A DNA stretch of 19,620 bases from CAG-877 sp963645945 (GCA_963645945.1 CAVIUA010000039.1:1-19620); one strand, 5' to 3'. Counted from the stretch's first letter, positions 1 through 7,644 are shown. Program-made: numbers and translations. Notes: generated from the sequence alone by a model not told the origin.

Positions 1-44
1 CTTAACGCCGACGATAGTGAATGCGAAAATAGGAAGTTGCCAAG
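1..44 (+). rRNA. rrf: 5S rRNA, 3' end (partial)
   Basis: The first bases match the 3' part of a Bacillota 5S rRNA: AACGCCGA, then GATAGT, a short hairpin with GAAAATAGGA, and a terminal GTTGCCAAG strand that would close helix I. The rest of the rRNA operon lies left of the window. A T-rich tract follows directly. Recognised by recall of conserved 5S segments, not by alignment. Confidence 0.85.
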
Positions 45-69
45 AATTTTTTTTTGCAATTTTTTTTGT
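45..69 (+). terminator. T-rich tract ending the rRNA operon
   Basis: Two T-runs (about 47-55 and 61-68) directly follow the closing strand of 5S helix I. This is the usual place for an rRNA operon terminator. No separate strong hairpin is visible, so helix I itself may act as the stem. Confidence 0.4.
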
Positions 70-118
70 TTAAAAAAGAAAAAATAATTGACAAAAAATA
101 AAAGAAAAAGAGTAAAGA

Positions 119-142
119 AGAGTTGTATAACTCTCTTTTTTT
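119..142 (+). terminator. Hairpin plus T-run upstream of tsaE
   Basis: AGAGTT (119-124) pairs with AACTCT (129-134) around a GTAT loop, followed by a T-run at 136-142. It looks like a small intrinsic terminator that would stop leftover rRNA-operon transcription. It overlaps the likely tsaE promoter. Confidence 0.5.
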
Positions 143-150
143 GATATAAT
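123..150 (+). promoter_or_regulatory. Putative promoter of the tsaE operon
   Basis: A perfect TATAAT (145-150) lies 16 bases after TTGTAT (123-128) and about 19 bases before the tsaE start. The -35 element is imperfect and lies in the terminator hairpin. A TTGACA at 88-93 has no suitably spaced -10. Confidence 0.45.
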
Positions 151-168
151 AAATTATAGGTGATTAAA

Positions 169-627
169 ATGGATTATAAAATAACAACATATTCAGAAGA
201 AGAAACAATTGAATTAGCACAAAATATTGAATCAGAAAAATTTCCTAACATGGTAATTTGTTTAGAAGGAGATTTAGGAACAGGAAAAACTGTTTTCACT
301 AAAGGCTTTGCTAAAGCTATGGAAATAGATGAAGATGTAACATCTCCAACTTTCAATATTATTAAGGAATATACCTCTGGAGAAATGCCATTGTATCATA
401 TGGACGTATACCGTTTAGATGGAAAGATGACTGGTTTTGATATTGAAGAATATTACACAAAAAAAGGTGTAACAATTATTGAATGGGCAGATATGATACC
501 AGACTACTTACCTGAAAAGAGATTAGATATCAGAATAAGAAGTTCCGAAGAAGATGAAAATAAAAGAATCATAACTTTAATTCCACATGGTAAAAAGTAT
601 GAAGAATTATGTGAGGCAGTAGTATGA
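169..627 (+). CDS. tsaE: tRNA threonylcarbamoyladenosine biosynthesis ATPase TsaE
   Basis: TsaE is the ATPase that works with TsaB and TsaD to place threonylcarbamoyl on A37 of ANN-decoding tRNAs, in the cytoplasm. The 152-residue product has a Walker A loop (EGDLGTGKT, about residues 33-41), the TSPTFNI segment and an EWAD motif, all typical of TsaE (usual length about 150). I chose the ATG at 169 because AGGTGAT lies just before it. A GTG at 160 would add three residues but would start inside that ribosome-binding site. The stop TGA overlaps the tsaB start (ATGA), so translation is probably coupled. First gene of a t6A operon with tsaB, a rimI-like gene and tsaD. Confidence 0.93.
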   Translation: MDYKITTYSEEETIELAQNIESEKFPNMVICLEGDLGTGKTVFTKGFAKAMEIDEDVTSPTFNIIKEYTSGEMPLYHMDVYRLDGKMTGFDIEEYYTKKGVTIIEWADMIPDYLPEKRLDIRIRSSEEDENKRIITLIPHGKKYEELCEAVV

Positions 628-1250
628 GAATCCTATATATAGATACTTCATCAAGTTATCTATATGCCGGTATTGTTTCATCAAGAAAATTACTATGTGA
701 AGTAAAAAAAGAATTTGGACATAGTTTATCTGAAGAAGCATTACCAAGTATAGTTGAACTATTCAATGAACAAAATCTAAAAGCAACGGATATAGATAAA
801 ATTATAGTTGTATCTGGTCCAGGTTCATTTACTGGTATTAGAATTGGAATAACTATTGCTAAAGTTTTTGCTTGGAGTTTAAACATTCCTATCACAACAA
901 TTTCAGCATTAGAAGCCATGTCATTATCAAGTAAAACAAATATGATTCATGTACCAATATTAGATGCTAGAAGAGGTTACGTCTTTGGTGCCATCTATGA
1001 TCAAAATAATAATGCGATTTTTTCGCCAAAACATATAAAACTAGAAGAATTATTACAAGAATTACAAGATAAAGAAAATTATATTTTCATAACAAATGAT
1101 GAGTTTGAAAATATTGAAAATAAAGAATCATATGACCCAGATATTGAAAAAATAGTTAATACATTTGAGTCTAAAGAGCCAATGAATCCACATGCGGTTA
1201 ATCCTGAATATTTAAAATTAACTGAAGCAGAAGAAAGTAAGTTAAATTAA
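624..1250 (+). CDS. tsaB: tRNA threonylcarbamoyladenosine biosynthesis protein TsaB
   Basis: TsaB is the inactive ASKHA-fold partner that forms a heterodimer with TsaD and recruits TsaE in the bacterial t6A complex. The 208-residue protein begins with the ILYIDTSS strand-loop typical of the family and carries the VVSGPGSFTGIRIG segment. The length fits the family (about 210-240), slightly short at the C-terminus. It starts in a four-base ATGA overlap with tsaE and ends one base before the acetyltransferase gene. It shares the N-terminal fold with TsaD, but the position next to tsaE and the shorter length make TsaB the clear call. Confidence 0.92.
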   Translation: MRILYIDTSSSYLYAGIVSSRKLLCEVKKEFGHSLSEEALPSIVELFNEQNLKATDIDKIIVVSGPGSFTGIRIGITIAKVFAWSLNIPITTISALEAMSLSSKTNMIHVPILDARRGYVFGAIYDQNNNAIFSPKHIKLEELLQELQDKENYIFITNDEFENIENKESYDPDIEKIVNTFESKEPMNPHAVNPEYLKLTEAEESKLN

Positions 1251-1251
1251 T

Positions 1252-1641
1252 ATGATTACTGAATTAAATTCTAAAGAAGAATATAAAAAATCATTTACAG
1301 ATTTAAATATTTTAAAAGAAGAAATAGAAAATAACCCGTTTGGCAAAGTTGTATTATATATAGAAGAAGATAGAGTTATTGCTTATCTGTATTATAGTGA
1401 AATATATGAACGTGTTGAAATCAATAATATTGAGGTAGAATCTGATTTTAGAAATAAAGGAATCGGAACCAAATTACTAAAATATTTAACAGAAACAACA
1501 GATCAAAAAAGTGTTTCTCTAGAAGTAAAAAAAGACAACTATAATGCCATAAAGTTATATAAAAAATTTAATTTTAAAGAAAAAGCAATGAGAAAAGGAT
1601 ATTACCATGGAGTAGATGGTATTTTAATGGTAAAAGAGTAA
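1252..1641 (+). CDS. rimI: RimI-like GNAT N-acetyltransferase
   Basis: This 129-residue protein has the acetyl-CoA-binding motif A of GNAT enzymes (RNKGIGTKLL, about residues 63-72), followed by a strand and NYNAIKLYKKFNF, the usual motif B region of RimI-type proteins. RimI acetylates the N-terminal alanine of ribosomal protein S18, and rimI often sits between tsaB and tsaD in Bacillota, as here. It begins one base after the tsaB stop with no clear ribosome-binding site, which suggests coupled translation. It is a little shorter than typical RimI (about 145-160), with a reduced N-terminus, so the exact substrate is less certain than the fold. Confidence 0.8.
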   Translation: MITELNSKEEYKKSFTDLNILKEEIENNPFGKVVLYIEEDRVIAYLYYSEIYERVEINNIEVESDFRNKGIGTKLLKYLTETTDQKSVSLEVKKDNYNAIKLYKKFNFKEKAMRKGYYHGVDGILMVKE

Positions 1642-1665
1642 AATAAATAAGAGAGCAGTGATATC

Positions 1666-2670
1666 ATGAAAGATATGTACATATTAGGAATTGAAAGTAG
1701 TTGTGACGAAACAAGTGCATCTATTGTTTTAAATGGTAGAGAAGAAATAGCAACTGTTATATCTTCGCAAATAGACATTCATAAAAATTATGGCGGAGTG
1801 GTACCAGAAATAGCAAGTAGACAACATGTAAAAAATATAACAATAGTTTTAGAAGAGTGTCTAGAAAAAGCTAATATGACAATGGAACAAATTGATGCCA
1901 TAGCAATAACCTATGGTCCAGGACTTATAGGCTCATTATTAATTGGTCTAGAAGCTGCTAAAACATTAGCTTTCATCTACAACAAACCATTAATTCCAGT
2001 TCATCATATAGCGGGCCATATATACGCAAACAGTTTAGTAAAAGAATTAACATTCCCATTGCTTGCTGTAGTTGTATCAGGTGGTCATACAGAATTAATT
2101 GAAATGCCTGCTCACTATAAATTTAACAAACTTGGCGGAACATTAGATGATGCCATTGGTGAGTGTTATGATAAAGTAGCCAGAGTCATTGGCTTAGAAT
2201 ATCCGGGAGGACCAAAAATAGATAAGTTAGCCAAACTTGGTAAAGAAACTTACAAGTTGCCAATACCATTACAAGATGATAGTTATAACTTCTCATTTTC
2301 AGGACTAAAAAGTGCCGTAATAAATCTTGTTCATAATGAAGAACAAAGAGGAAATGAAATAAGAAATGAAGATTTAGCAACGTCATTTCAAAAAGTTGCC
2401 GTAGAGTCAATAACTAACAAAGTAAAGAAAGCTATTGTTGATAAAAACATTAAAACAGTAATAGTTGCCGGTGGCGTGGCTGCTAACCAAGGACTTAGAG
2501 ATTCTATGAGTAAATTATCATCTGAATTAAATGTTGAACTATCTATTCCACCAATGAAATATTGTACAGATAATGCTACCATGATTGCAGCAGCTGGATA
2601 TTATGCATACTTAGATGGAAGAAGAGCAGATTTAACATTAAATTCAAAATCACAAGACAAATTATGTTAA
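1666..2670 (+). CDS. tsaD: tRNA N6-adenosine threonylcarbamoyltransferase TsaD
   Basis: TsaD transfers the threonylcarbamoyl group from its AMP adduct to A37 of tRNA. The 334-residue product has the full family signature: the GIESSCDET start, the metal-binding HHIAGH motif (about residues 111-116), VVSGGHTEL, the EYPGGP segment, and a C-terminal VAGGVAAN plus CTDNA region. Length matches the family (about 335-340). A second ATG at 1675 is possible because the site before 1666 is weak (GAGAGCAGTG). It is the last gene of the t6A operon, followed 10 bases later by a terminator. The fourth component, TsaC/Sua5, is not in this window. Confidence 0.96.
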   Translation: MKDMYILGIESSCDETSASIVLNGREEIATVISSQIDIHKNYGGVVPEIASRQHVKNITIVLEECLEKANMTMEQIDAIAITYGPGLIGSLLIGLEAAKTLAFIYNKPLIPVHHIAGHIYANSLVKELTFPLLAVVVSGGHTELIEMPAHYKFNKLGGTLDDAIGECYDKVARVIGLEYPGGPKIDKLAKLGKETYKLPIPLQDDSYNFSFSGLKSAVINLVHNEEQRGNEIRNEDLATSFQKVAVESITNKVKKAIVDKNIKTVIVAGGVAANQGLRDSMSKLSSELNVELSIPPMKYCTDNATMIAAAGYYAYLDGRRADLTLNSKSQDKLC

Positions 2671-2680
2671 AAGATACACT

Positions 2681-2702
2681 AAACTAGGAAACTAGTTTTT
2701 TT
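2681..2702 (+). terminator. Intrinsic terminator after tsaD
   Basis: AAACTAG (2681-2687) and CTAGTTT (2692-2698) form a seven-base-pair stem with a GAAA tetraloop. It is followed by further T residues to 2702. This ends the t6A operon. Confidence 0.85.
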
Positions 2703-2729
2703 CTTTACAGCTAAATAAAAGAAAAAGTA

Positions 2730-2757
2730 TTCAAAAGAAAAGAAAGTATGGTATAAT
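2730..2757 (+). promoter_or_regulatory. Putative promoter of the FIST gene
   Basis: A perfect TATAAT (2752-2757) is 16 bases after TTCAAA (2730-2735), which is a weak -35. It lies between the tsaD terminator and the FIST gene start. Confidence 0.55.
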
Positions 2758-2800
2758 TATCACAATAGAGAATATAAAAGAATAGAAAGAAGGGTATAAT

Positions 2801-3988
2801 ATGTTGAAATCTTGTACAGGCTATAGTACAGCAACCGATAATATAACACTAGGCATAGAAACTGCGAAAAATACACTTAAAGAATTGTCTAATTCTAAAA
2901 TTGGCTTTCTATATACATCAGAAAAAAATAATATAAAAGAGCTTATGAAAGGAATTAGAAGCGTTACTAATATGCCAATCATTGGTAGTACAAGTAGTAA
3001 TGCCATTATTACAAACGAAGGAATAATTACTTCTGAAACAGGATTTGCAGGAATGTTAGCCTTAGAAGATAAAAATATGACAGTAGGTCTAGCTTGTCAT
3101 GAGGCCGGAAAAGACCCAAGAGCCATTGGTAGAAGAGTAGCAATTGATGCAGTAGAAAATGCCAAAACCACAAGAGCTCCAGCATATTTCTATATGGTCG
3201 CAAGTCCTAAAGAAGAAGAGGAATACTTAATGGGAATTCAAGATGTTATCGGTCGTGTTCCAATGTTTGGAGGAAGTGCAGCAGATGATAACATATCTGG
3301 AAATTGGAAAATAATATGTAATGATAAAGTATTCTCAGATGGTGTTGCCGTAGCCTTCTTCTATACAGATAATGAAATCATAACTTCTTTTACAGGTGAA
3401 TATAGAGAAACAAATAATATGGGACTAATAACAGAAGTAAAAGATGATAGAACATTAGTAAGTATTGATGGAATATCAGCTTTAAGAAAATATGCTTCAT
3501 GGATAAATAAAGCTCCATCAAGTTTAATAGGAAAAAAATTACTTGACATTTCTGCAAGCAAGCCATTAGGATTAAAAGATCCATTAGGAAATTTAACAAT
3601 TATTCGTCACCCTATGATAGGAAATGATATGGGTACAAAAACAACAACTGATGATACAATAACACTAGGAAATAAAGTTGTTCCAAGAACAGCTATCATC
3701 CAGTTAGAAACAACAACAGATGAATTAATTGACGCATCAGCAAACACATTAAGAAATCTAAGAAAACAATTATATACAGAACCAGGTGCTTATGTACTAA
3801 TCCATTCAGCAAGTAGAAAGAATGTCATTGGTGACCGCATTGATGAGGTCTATAAATTATTAGTAAAAGAAACAAAAGGTGTACCATTTATAATGCCATT
3901 TACCTTTGGCGAATATGGATATGATTCTCATTCCGCAAATATTACAGCTGGTCTAATGTTATCATTTACCGTTTTCGGAAAAAATTAA
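2801..3988 (+). CDS. FIST domain-containing signal transduction protein
   Basis: The 395-residue protein matches the FIST N and FIST C arrangement, a proposed small-ligand sensory module. The N-terminal half has the family's typical start (SCTGYSTATDN), followed by PIIGSTSSNAIITNEG, and MFGGSAADD near residue 160. The C-terminal half contains the FIST C region, ending in PFTFGEYG and ITAGLMLSFTVFG. There is no signal peptide, membrane segment or attached output domain (no kinase, GGDEF or receptor domain), so it is a stand-alone cytoplasmic FIST protein. It begins after an AAGAAGGG ribosome-binding site, has its own promoter, and ends just before a terminator repeat, so it is likely monocistronic. 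The ligand is unknown. Confidence 0.85.
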   Translation: MLKSCTGYSTATDNITLGIETAKNTLKELSNSKIGFLYTSEKNNIKELMKGIRSVTNMPIIGSTSSNAIITNEGIITSETGFAGMLALEDKNMTVGLACHEAGKDPRAIGRRVAIDAVENAKTTRAPAYFYMVASPKEEEEYLMGIQDVIGRVPMFGGSAADDNISGNWKIICNDKVFSDGVAVAFFYTDNEIITSFTGEYRETNNMGLITEVKDDRTLVSIDGISALRKYASWINKAPSSLIGKKLLDISASKPLGLKDPLGNLTIIRHPMIGNDMGTKTTTDDTITLGNKVVPRTAIIQLETTTDELIDASANTLRNLRKQLYTEPGAYVLIHSASRKNVIGDRIDEVYKLLVKETKGVPFIMPFTFGEYGYDSHSANITAGLMLSFTVFGKN

Positions 3989-3995
3989 AACTAAT

Positions 3996-4062
3996 AACAA
4001 AAACTTTAAAGAACTCATCACAGAGAAACCTTTAAAGTTTTTTAATTTGCATTAATTACTTT
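3996..4062 (+). repeat. Direct repeat copy 1: terminator plus permease-tail remnant
   Basis: This segment is nearly identical to 4642-4708. It contains a strong hairpin with arms AAAAACTTTAAAG (3999-4011) and its complement (4030-4042), then a T-run to 4043, which should terminate the FIST gene. The right part (4044-4062) repeats the last codons and stop of the minus-strand permease (reading KVINAN-stop), although no permease gene is present at this copy. Confidence 0.85.
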
Positions 4063-4149
4063 TTAGTAATTCATATATTTATAAAGTATTACACCTAAAA
4101 ACGTATCAATTTAACTATCGATTTTTAACATATAAAAATTTTAAAAAAC

Positions 4150-4178
4150 TGTCATTAATAACAATGTTGTATTATAAT
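4150..4178 (+). promoter_or_regulatory. Putative promoter of the Nudix gene
   Basis: A perfect TATAAT (4173-4178) lies 38 bases before the start codon. The -35 at the right distance, TGTCAT (4150-4155, 17-base spacer), is poor. The rest of 4063-4215 is AT-rich with no other recognisable feature. Confidence 0.5.
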
Positions 4179-4215
4179 ACAAAAGAAAAAAGAAATAGAA
4201 AAAGGAGAAAATCAT

Positions 4216-4626
4216 ATGGCTACTGAAAAAGCAGGATGTTTTCTGATAAAAAAAGAAACAAAAGAAATCGCATTAATCTATAGAAAAAAACAGGAAGATT
4301 ATTCATTTCCAAAAGGGCATATGGAAAAAGGTGAAATAATAAAAGAAACAGCTATAAGAGAAACTGCCGAAGAAACAAAAAGAGTAGCTGAAATAATAGA
4401 TGAATATGCTCCCTTAGTAGAAAAATATACAACACCAAAAGGAGAAGATTGTGTTTGTTATATGTTTTTTGCAATAGATAAAGGAAAAAGTGATAATAAC
4501 AGTGAAGATACACATGACCTTATTTGGACTCCATTTGATAAAGTAGAAGAAATTTTAAGTTATGATAGTTTAAAAAATACTTGGAATTCGGCAAAAAATA
4601 TAATAAAAGAAATATTGGAAAAATAA
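4216..4626 (+). CDS. Nudix hydrolase
   Basis: This 136-residue protein carries a Nudix box, the Mg-dependent pyrophosphohydrolase motif, at about residues 35-55: G-x5-E-x7-RETAEE. The usual glycine after the second EE pair is replaced (TK instead of xG), but the metal-binding glutamates are present. The N-terminus (AGCFLIKKETKEIALIYRKK) and the SFPKGHMEKGE run resemble the diadenosine polyphosphate/ADP-ribose-type subgroup. The substrate cannot be set from sequence alone. The start is supported by AAAAAGGAG seven bases upstream. The gene stands alone between two copies of a 67-base repeat, so it may have been added as a cassette. Confidence 0.88.
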   Translation: MATEKAGCFLIKKETKEIALIYRKKQEDYSFPKGHMEKGEIIKETAIRETAEETKRVAEIIDEYAPLVEKYTTPKGEDCVCYMFFAIDKGKSDNNSEDTHDLIWTPFDKVEEILSYDSLKNTWNSAKNIIKEILEK

Positions 4627-4641
4627 ATATAAAAAATCAAC

Positions 4642-4708
4642 AACAAAAAACTTTAAAGAACTCCCTAAAAGAGAACTTTAAAGTTTTTTAATTTGCATTA
4701 ATTACTTT
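4642..4708. repeat. Direct repeat copy 2: bidirectional terminator plus permease 3' end
   Basis: This is the second copy of the 3996-4062 repeat. The hairpin arms AAAACTTTAAAG (4647-4658) and complement (4676-4687) are flanked by an A-run on the left and a T-run on the right, so it can stop both the Nudix transcript (plus) and the ABC operon (minus). The right part is the real coding end of the permease gene, so this copy is probably the original. Confidence 0.88.
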
Positions 4709-5485
4709 ATTCTCAATACTATCAACAATAAAAAACAGAAGATAAGAAATTATGCCTAAAATAACCAGACTTGTTATTACCAAGTCAATATTAAACACCT
4801 GTGATCCATACATAATTAAATATCCAAGACCTTTTTTTGATACTAGAAGTTCACCCATGATAACACCAATAAGACTCATAGAAATGTTAATCTTACAGGC
4901 ATTTATAAGAGTTATTATATTACTTGGTAAAACAGCCTTAAAAAATATTTGAGTTTTCGTAGCCTTAAATGACTTAAGTAATGTTATATATCCTTTATTA
5001 GTTGATACAAAACCATTATATATATTAATAATAGTTATAAAGACACTTATCAATAAAGCCATAAATACAATAGAATTTGTACTAGCACCAACCCAGATAA
5101 TAATCAATGGACCAAGAGCAACCTTAGGAAGTGAATTTAAAATTGTAAGATATGGATCAACTATTTTTGAAATAATTTTATTACTCCAAAGTACAATAGC
5201 CGTAATAAAACCTATAACAGTTGCGGTAGCAAAACTTAAAAGTACCTCCCATACAGTAACCCAGATATGACCAAATAAATCACCAGTTTTGAATAATTTA
5301 ATAGTAGTATTTAAAACCTTACTAGGTGATGATGATAAAAAAGTATTAATAAGACCAAGTCTTGCCAAAACTTCCCAAATTATAAGAAATATCAACACAA
5401 TAGCAATTTGAAAAGAGACAACTATTATTTTTTCTTTTTTAATCTTACTTAAAAACTTTTTATGTTCTTCACTATAGGTGTACAT
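4688..5485 (-). CDS. ABC transporter permease, nitrate/sulfonate/taurine type
   Basis: This 265-residue integral membrane protein is of the BPD_transp_1 fold found in SsuC/TauC/ThiX-type importers. It has a cytoplasmic lysine-rich N-terminus, a first membrane helix near residues 20-40 (VVSFQIAIVLIFLIIWEVLARL), a further set of about five helices, and the coupling-helix (EAA) loop around FKATKTQIFFKAVLPSNI. The ATG at 5485 is preferred because GGGGTGAT lies just upstream; an ATG at 5509 would add eight residues. The start overlaps the ATPase stop by 14 bases. It is the last gene of a minus-strand SBP-ATPase-permease operon whose first gene is split by the mobile element. The substrate is not determined. 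Confidence 0.9.
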   Translation of the reverse strand: MYTYSEEHKKFLSKIKKEKIIVVSFQIAIVLIFLIIWEVLARLGLINTFLSSSPSKVLNTTIKLFKTGDLFGHIWVTVWEVLLSFATATVIGFITAIVLWSNKIISKIVDPYLTILNSLPKVALGPLIIIWVGASTNSIVFMALLISVFITIINIYNGFVSTNKGYITLLKSFKATKTQIFFKAVLPSNIITLINACKINISMSLIGVIMGELLVSKKGLGYLIMYGSQVFNIDLVITSLVILGIISYLLFFIVDSIENKVINAN

Positions 5486-6224
5486 CCAAATCACCCCAAA
5501 TTTTTTCAAAATAATAATTAAATTCCTTACATTTTCTATTATGAATTGGATTTTTTCTATCAGTTAACTTTATTTCATATATATTTTTAATTGTAGCAGG
5601 TCTTTTTGACAAGACAATAATCCTGTCTGACATACTAATAGCCTCAGCTATATCATGAGTAACCATGATAGCAGTTTTACCTTCCTTTTTTATAATATTA
5701 TAAATATCATCACTAATGGCAAGTCTTGACTGATAATCAAGTGCTGACAAAGGTTCATCTAAAAGTAATATATCTGGATTAGTAGCCAAAGTCCTTATAA
5801 GAGCAACCCTTTGTTTCATACCACCGGATAAACTACTTGGATATTTATTAATAAATTCTGAAAGACCATATGTCTCCAGTAAAGAAATAACTTTCTTTTT
5901 ACTTTCCTCAGTCAAAGTATTAGTAATTTCTAATCCCAATAAACAATTATCTAAAATAGTTCTCCATGAAAATAAAGAATCATTTTGTAACATGTAAGAC
6001 ATTGTAACATCGTTGTCAAAAATAATTTCACCAGCAGATTTATTTTCTAAACCAGATAAAATTGAAAGTATCGTTGATTTTCCACAACCAGATGGACCAA
6101 TAATAGATATAAATTCACCTTTATTAACCTCAAAACTAACGTCATCAACTGCTCTTATTTCAGTTTTTATATCATGATAGTTTTTTTCTAAATTCTTAAT
6201 AGTTAACAGTTTATTTTTCATCAT
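5472..6224 (-). CDS. ABC transporter ATP-binding protein, nitrate/sulfonate/taurine type
   Basis: This 250-residue ATPase would power the import system made with the permease downstream and the (split) binding protein upstream. It shows Walker A GPSGCGKST (about residue 43), the Q-loop MLQNDSLFSW, the signature LSGGMKQR, Walker B ILLLDEPLSALD and the switch histidine in VTHD. The short Q-loop spacing and the SEAISMSDR-like C-terminal part (AEAISMSDRIIVLS) are typical of SsuB/TauB-type ATPases. It starts 14 bases inside the SBP fragment and has no convincing ribosome-binding site, so translation probably depends on ribosomes finishing the SBP reading frame, which the element has interrupted. 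ATG at 6221 is an equal alternative start. Confidence 0.92.
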   Translation of the reverse strand: MMKNKLLTIKNLEKNYHDIKTEIRAVDDVSFEVNKGEFISIIGPSGCGKSTILSILSGLENKSAGEIIFDNDVTMSYMLQNDSLFSWRTILDNCLLGLEITNTLTEESKKKVISLLETYGLSEFINKYPSSLSGGMKQRVALIRTLATNPDILLLDEPLSALDYQSRLAISDDIYNIIKKEGKTAIMVTHDIAEAISMSDRIIVLSKRPATIKNIYEIKLTDRKNPIHNRKCKEFNYYFEKIWGDLDVHL

Positions 6225-6762
6225 ATATCAACTTACTATATGAAACTTTTTCCTTTAACACACCATTATCAATCATAATACTTTGTAAGTGATTAAAAGA
6301 CTCTTCACTGAAGTCAGTTGTTTTAGGCCAAACATCTATACTTCTATAACGAGCAATTACCTTTTCCAAATCATTAAGTGATGTATCTGGGAATTGTTTA
6401 AGAATAGCTTCAGCAATCTCTTTATCAGTACTATTATGTACAAAGTCAAGACCTTTTTGAATAGCCTTAGTAAAATTACTTATTAAATCCTTATTATTCT
6501 TAATAAAACTTGTTTTAGCAGAGTAAGAAGTATAAGGAACAACACCACCAAGTTCACCAACACTAGCAACAACATATCCAAAACCTTGTTGTTCTATTTC
6601 TAAAGCATTAGGTTCAAATAGAGTAACAAAGTCTCCCTGTCCAGAAATGAAAGCTCCAGACATTGCCGCAAAAGCGATAGATGTATCAATAGTTAAATCC
6701 TTCTTTGGATCAATTCCATTTTGTTTAAGAGCCCATTCAAATGTCATCTCAGGCATACCCCC
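6211..6762 (-). pseudogene. Substrate-binding protein, C-terminal half (disrupted by the element)
   Basis: The frame encodes GGMPEM and then the C-terminal lobe of an NMT1/SsuA-type periplasmic binding protein. It includes ALKQNGIDPKKDL, the FVTLFEPNALEIEQQGFGYVVAS strand-helix, and the YRSIDVWPKTTDFSEESF tail typical of this family. The N-terminal lobe and signal anchor are missing here and lie at 15283-15735. Upstream of GG the frame meets a TGA (6766-6768) within the mobile element. An ATG at 6756 could restart translation, helped by GGGTGAT from the element end, but the 181-residue product would lack half of the ligand cleft and any export signal. Precise excision of the element would restore the whole gene. 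Confidence 0.9.
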
Positions 6763-6773
6763 GTATCACCCTT
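6751..6773. other. Left attachment junction (attL)
   Basis: Host SBP codons (GG MPEM on the minus strand, up to 6762) meet element sequence starting GTATCACCCTT (6763-6773). The core shared with the right junction is CCC at 6760-6762. Left of it the coding frame is intact; right of it a stop in that frame appears within two codons. Confidence 0.85.
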
Positions 6774-6785
6774 AAAAAGATGAAT

Positions 6786-6831
6786 TTTATAATGAATAAT
6801 TCAATAATTTATGCAACGTTTTAACTGTCAA
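6786..6831 (-). promoter_or_regulatory. Possible outward promoter at the element's left end
   Basis: On the minus strand there is a perfect TTGACA (6831-6826) and, further along, TTGCAT followed 19 bases later by TATAAA (6791-6786). Neither pair has ideal spacing. If active it would transcribe out of the element into the SBP C-terminal half, ATPase and permease. Confidence 0.3.
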
Positions 6832-6836
6832 TGAAC

Positions 6837-6865
6837 TTTACTTATCAAAAACAATATGGTATACT
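6837..6865 (+). promoter_or_regulatory. Promoter of the element's amino-acid ABC/arc genes
   Basis: TTTACT (6837-6842) and TATACT (6860-6865) are spaced by 17 bases, 31 bases before the lipoprotein start. AGGTGAG (6885-6891) is the ribosome-binding site. Upstream, 6781-6816 is rich in TGAAT/ATTCA-type words that loosely resemble arginine-repressor boxes, but none is a full match. Confidence 0.65.
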
Positions 6866-6896
6866 CAAAATAATATAGTATAGTAGGTGAGAGTGT

Positions 6897-7628
6897 ATGA
6901 AATTGCAAAAATACATAGGCATATGTCTAATGTTTTTACTAACTTTAATCTTATCAGGTTGTGGAAGAAATGAAAATGAAATTATCATGGTAACCGAGGC
7001 TGGATTCGCACCATATGAATACTATGAAAATGGTGAAATAGTTGGCGTTGATGTCGCTATAGCAGAAGAAATAGCCAAAGAACTAGGTAAAAAACTAGTT
7101 GTAAAAGATATAGATTTTGACTCAATTGTAAGTGAACTAAAATCAGGTAAAGCAGACTTTGCCGCAGCCGGTATGAGTATAACTGAAGAAAGAAAAAAAC
7201 AAGTAGATTTTACAATTGAATACGTAACTTCAAATCAAGTTGTAGTTGTAAAAAAAGATAGTTCCTTAACTGATATAACACAATTAGCTGGAAAAAGAAT
7301 TGCTGTTCAACAAGGAACAGTTGGCGATTCATATGTAACAGAAAATTACAAAAATTCAGAAATAAATAGACAAAAGAAATTTTTAGTAGCAGCAGAAGCT
7401 GTAAAAAATAATAAAGCAGACTGTATAGTAATGGACCAAATTCCAGCACAACAACTAGTAAGTCAAAACAAAGAACTTAAAATACTAGATGGAATTTTAT
7501 TCAAAGATAGTTATGGTATGGCCGTAAAAAAAGGTAATACAGAATTACTAGATACAATGAATAAAGTATTACAAAAATTAATAGATGAAGGAAAAATAGA
7601 AGAGTATATAGTCAAATATAGTAAATAA
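6897..7628 (+). CDS. Amino-acid ABC transporter substrate-binding lipoprotein
   Basis: This 243-residue protein is a family-3 solute-binding protein for polar amino acids (ArtJ/GlnH/HisJ type). It has a lysine-containing N-terminus, a hydrophobic helix and the lipobox LSGC with the lipidated cysteine at residue 22, so it is anchored outside the membrane. Then come TEAGFAPYEYYENGEIVGVDVAIA, the DFAAAGMSITEERKKQVDFTIEY segment and LAGKRIAVQQGT, all classic for the fold. It starts after AGGTGAG and is the first element gene. Its permease and ATPase follow within the same operon. Its position upstream of the deiminase genes suggests arginine or another pathway amino acid as ligand, but sequence alone does not prove that. 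Confidence 0.93.
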   Translation: MKLQKYIGICLMFLLTLILSGCGRNENEIIMVTEAGFAPYEYYENGEIVGVDVAIAEEIAKELGKKLVVKDIDFDSIVSELKSGKADFAAAGMSITEERKKQVDFTIEYVTSNQVVVVKKDSSLTDITQLAGKRIAVQQGTVGDSYVTENYKNSEINRQKKFLVAAEAVKNNKADCIVMDQIPAQQLVSQNKELKILDGILFKDSYGMAVKKGNTELLDTMNKVLQKLIDEGKIEEYIVKYSK

Positions 7629-7644
7629 GAAGAGGTAACATCCC

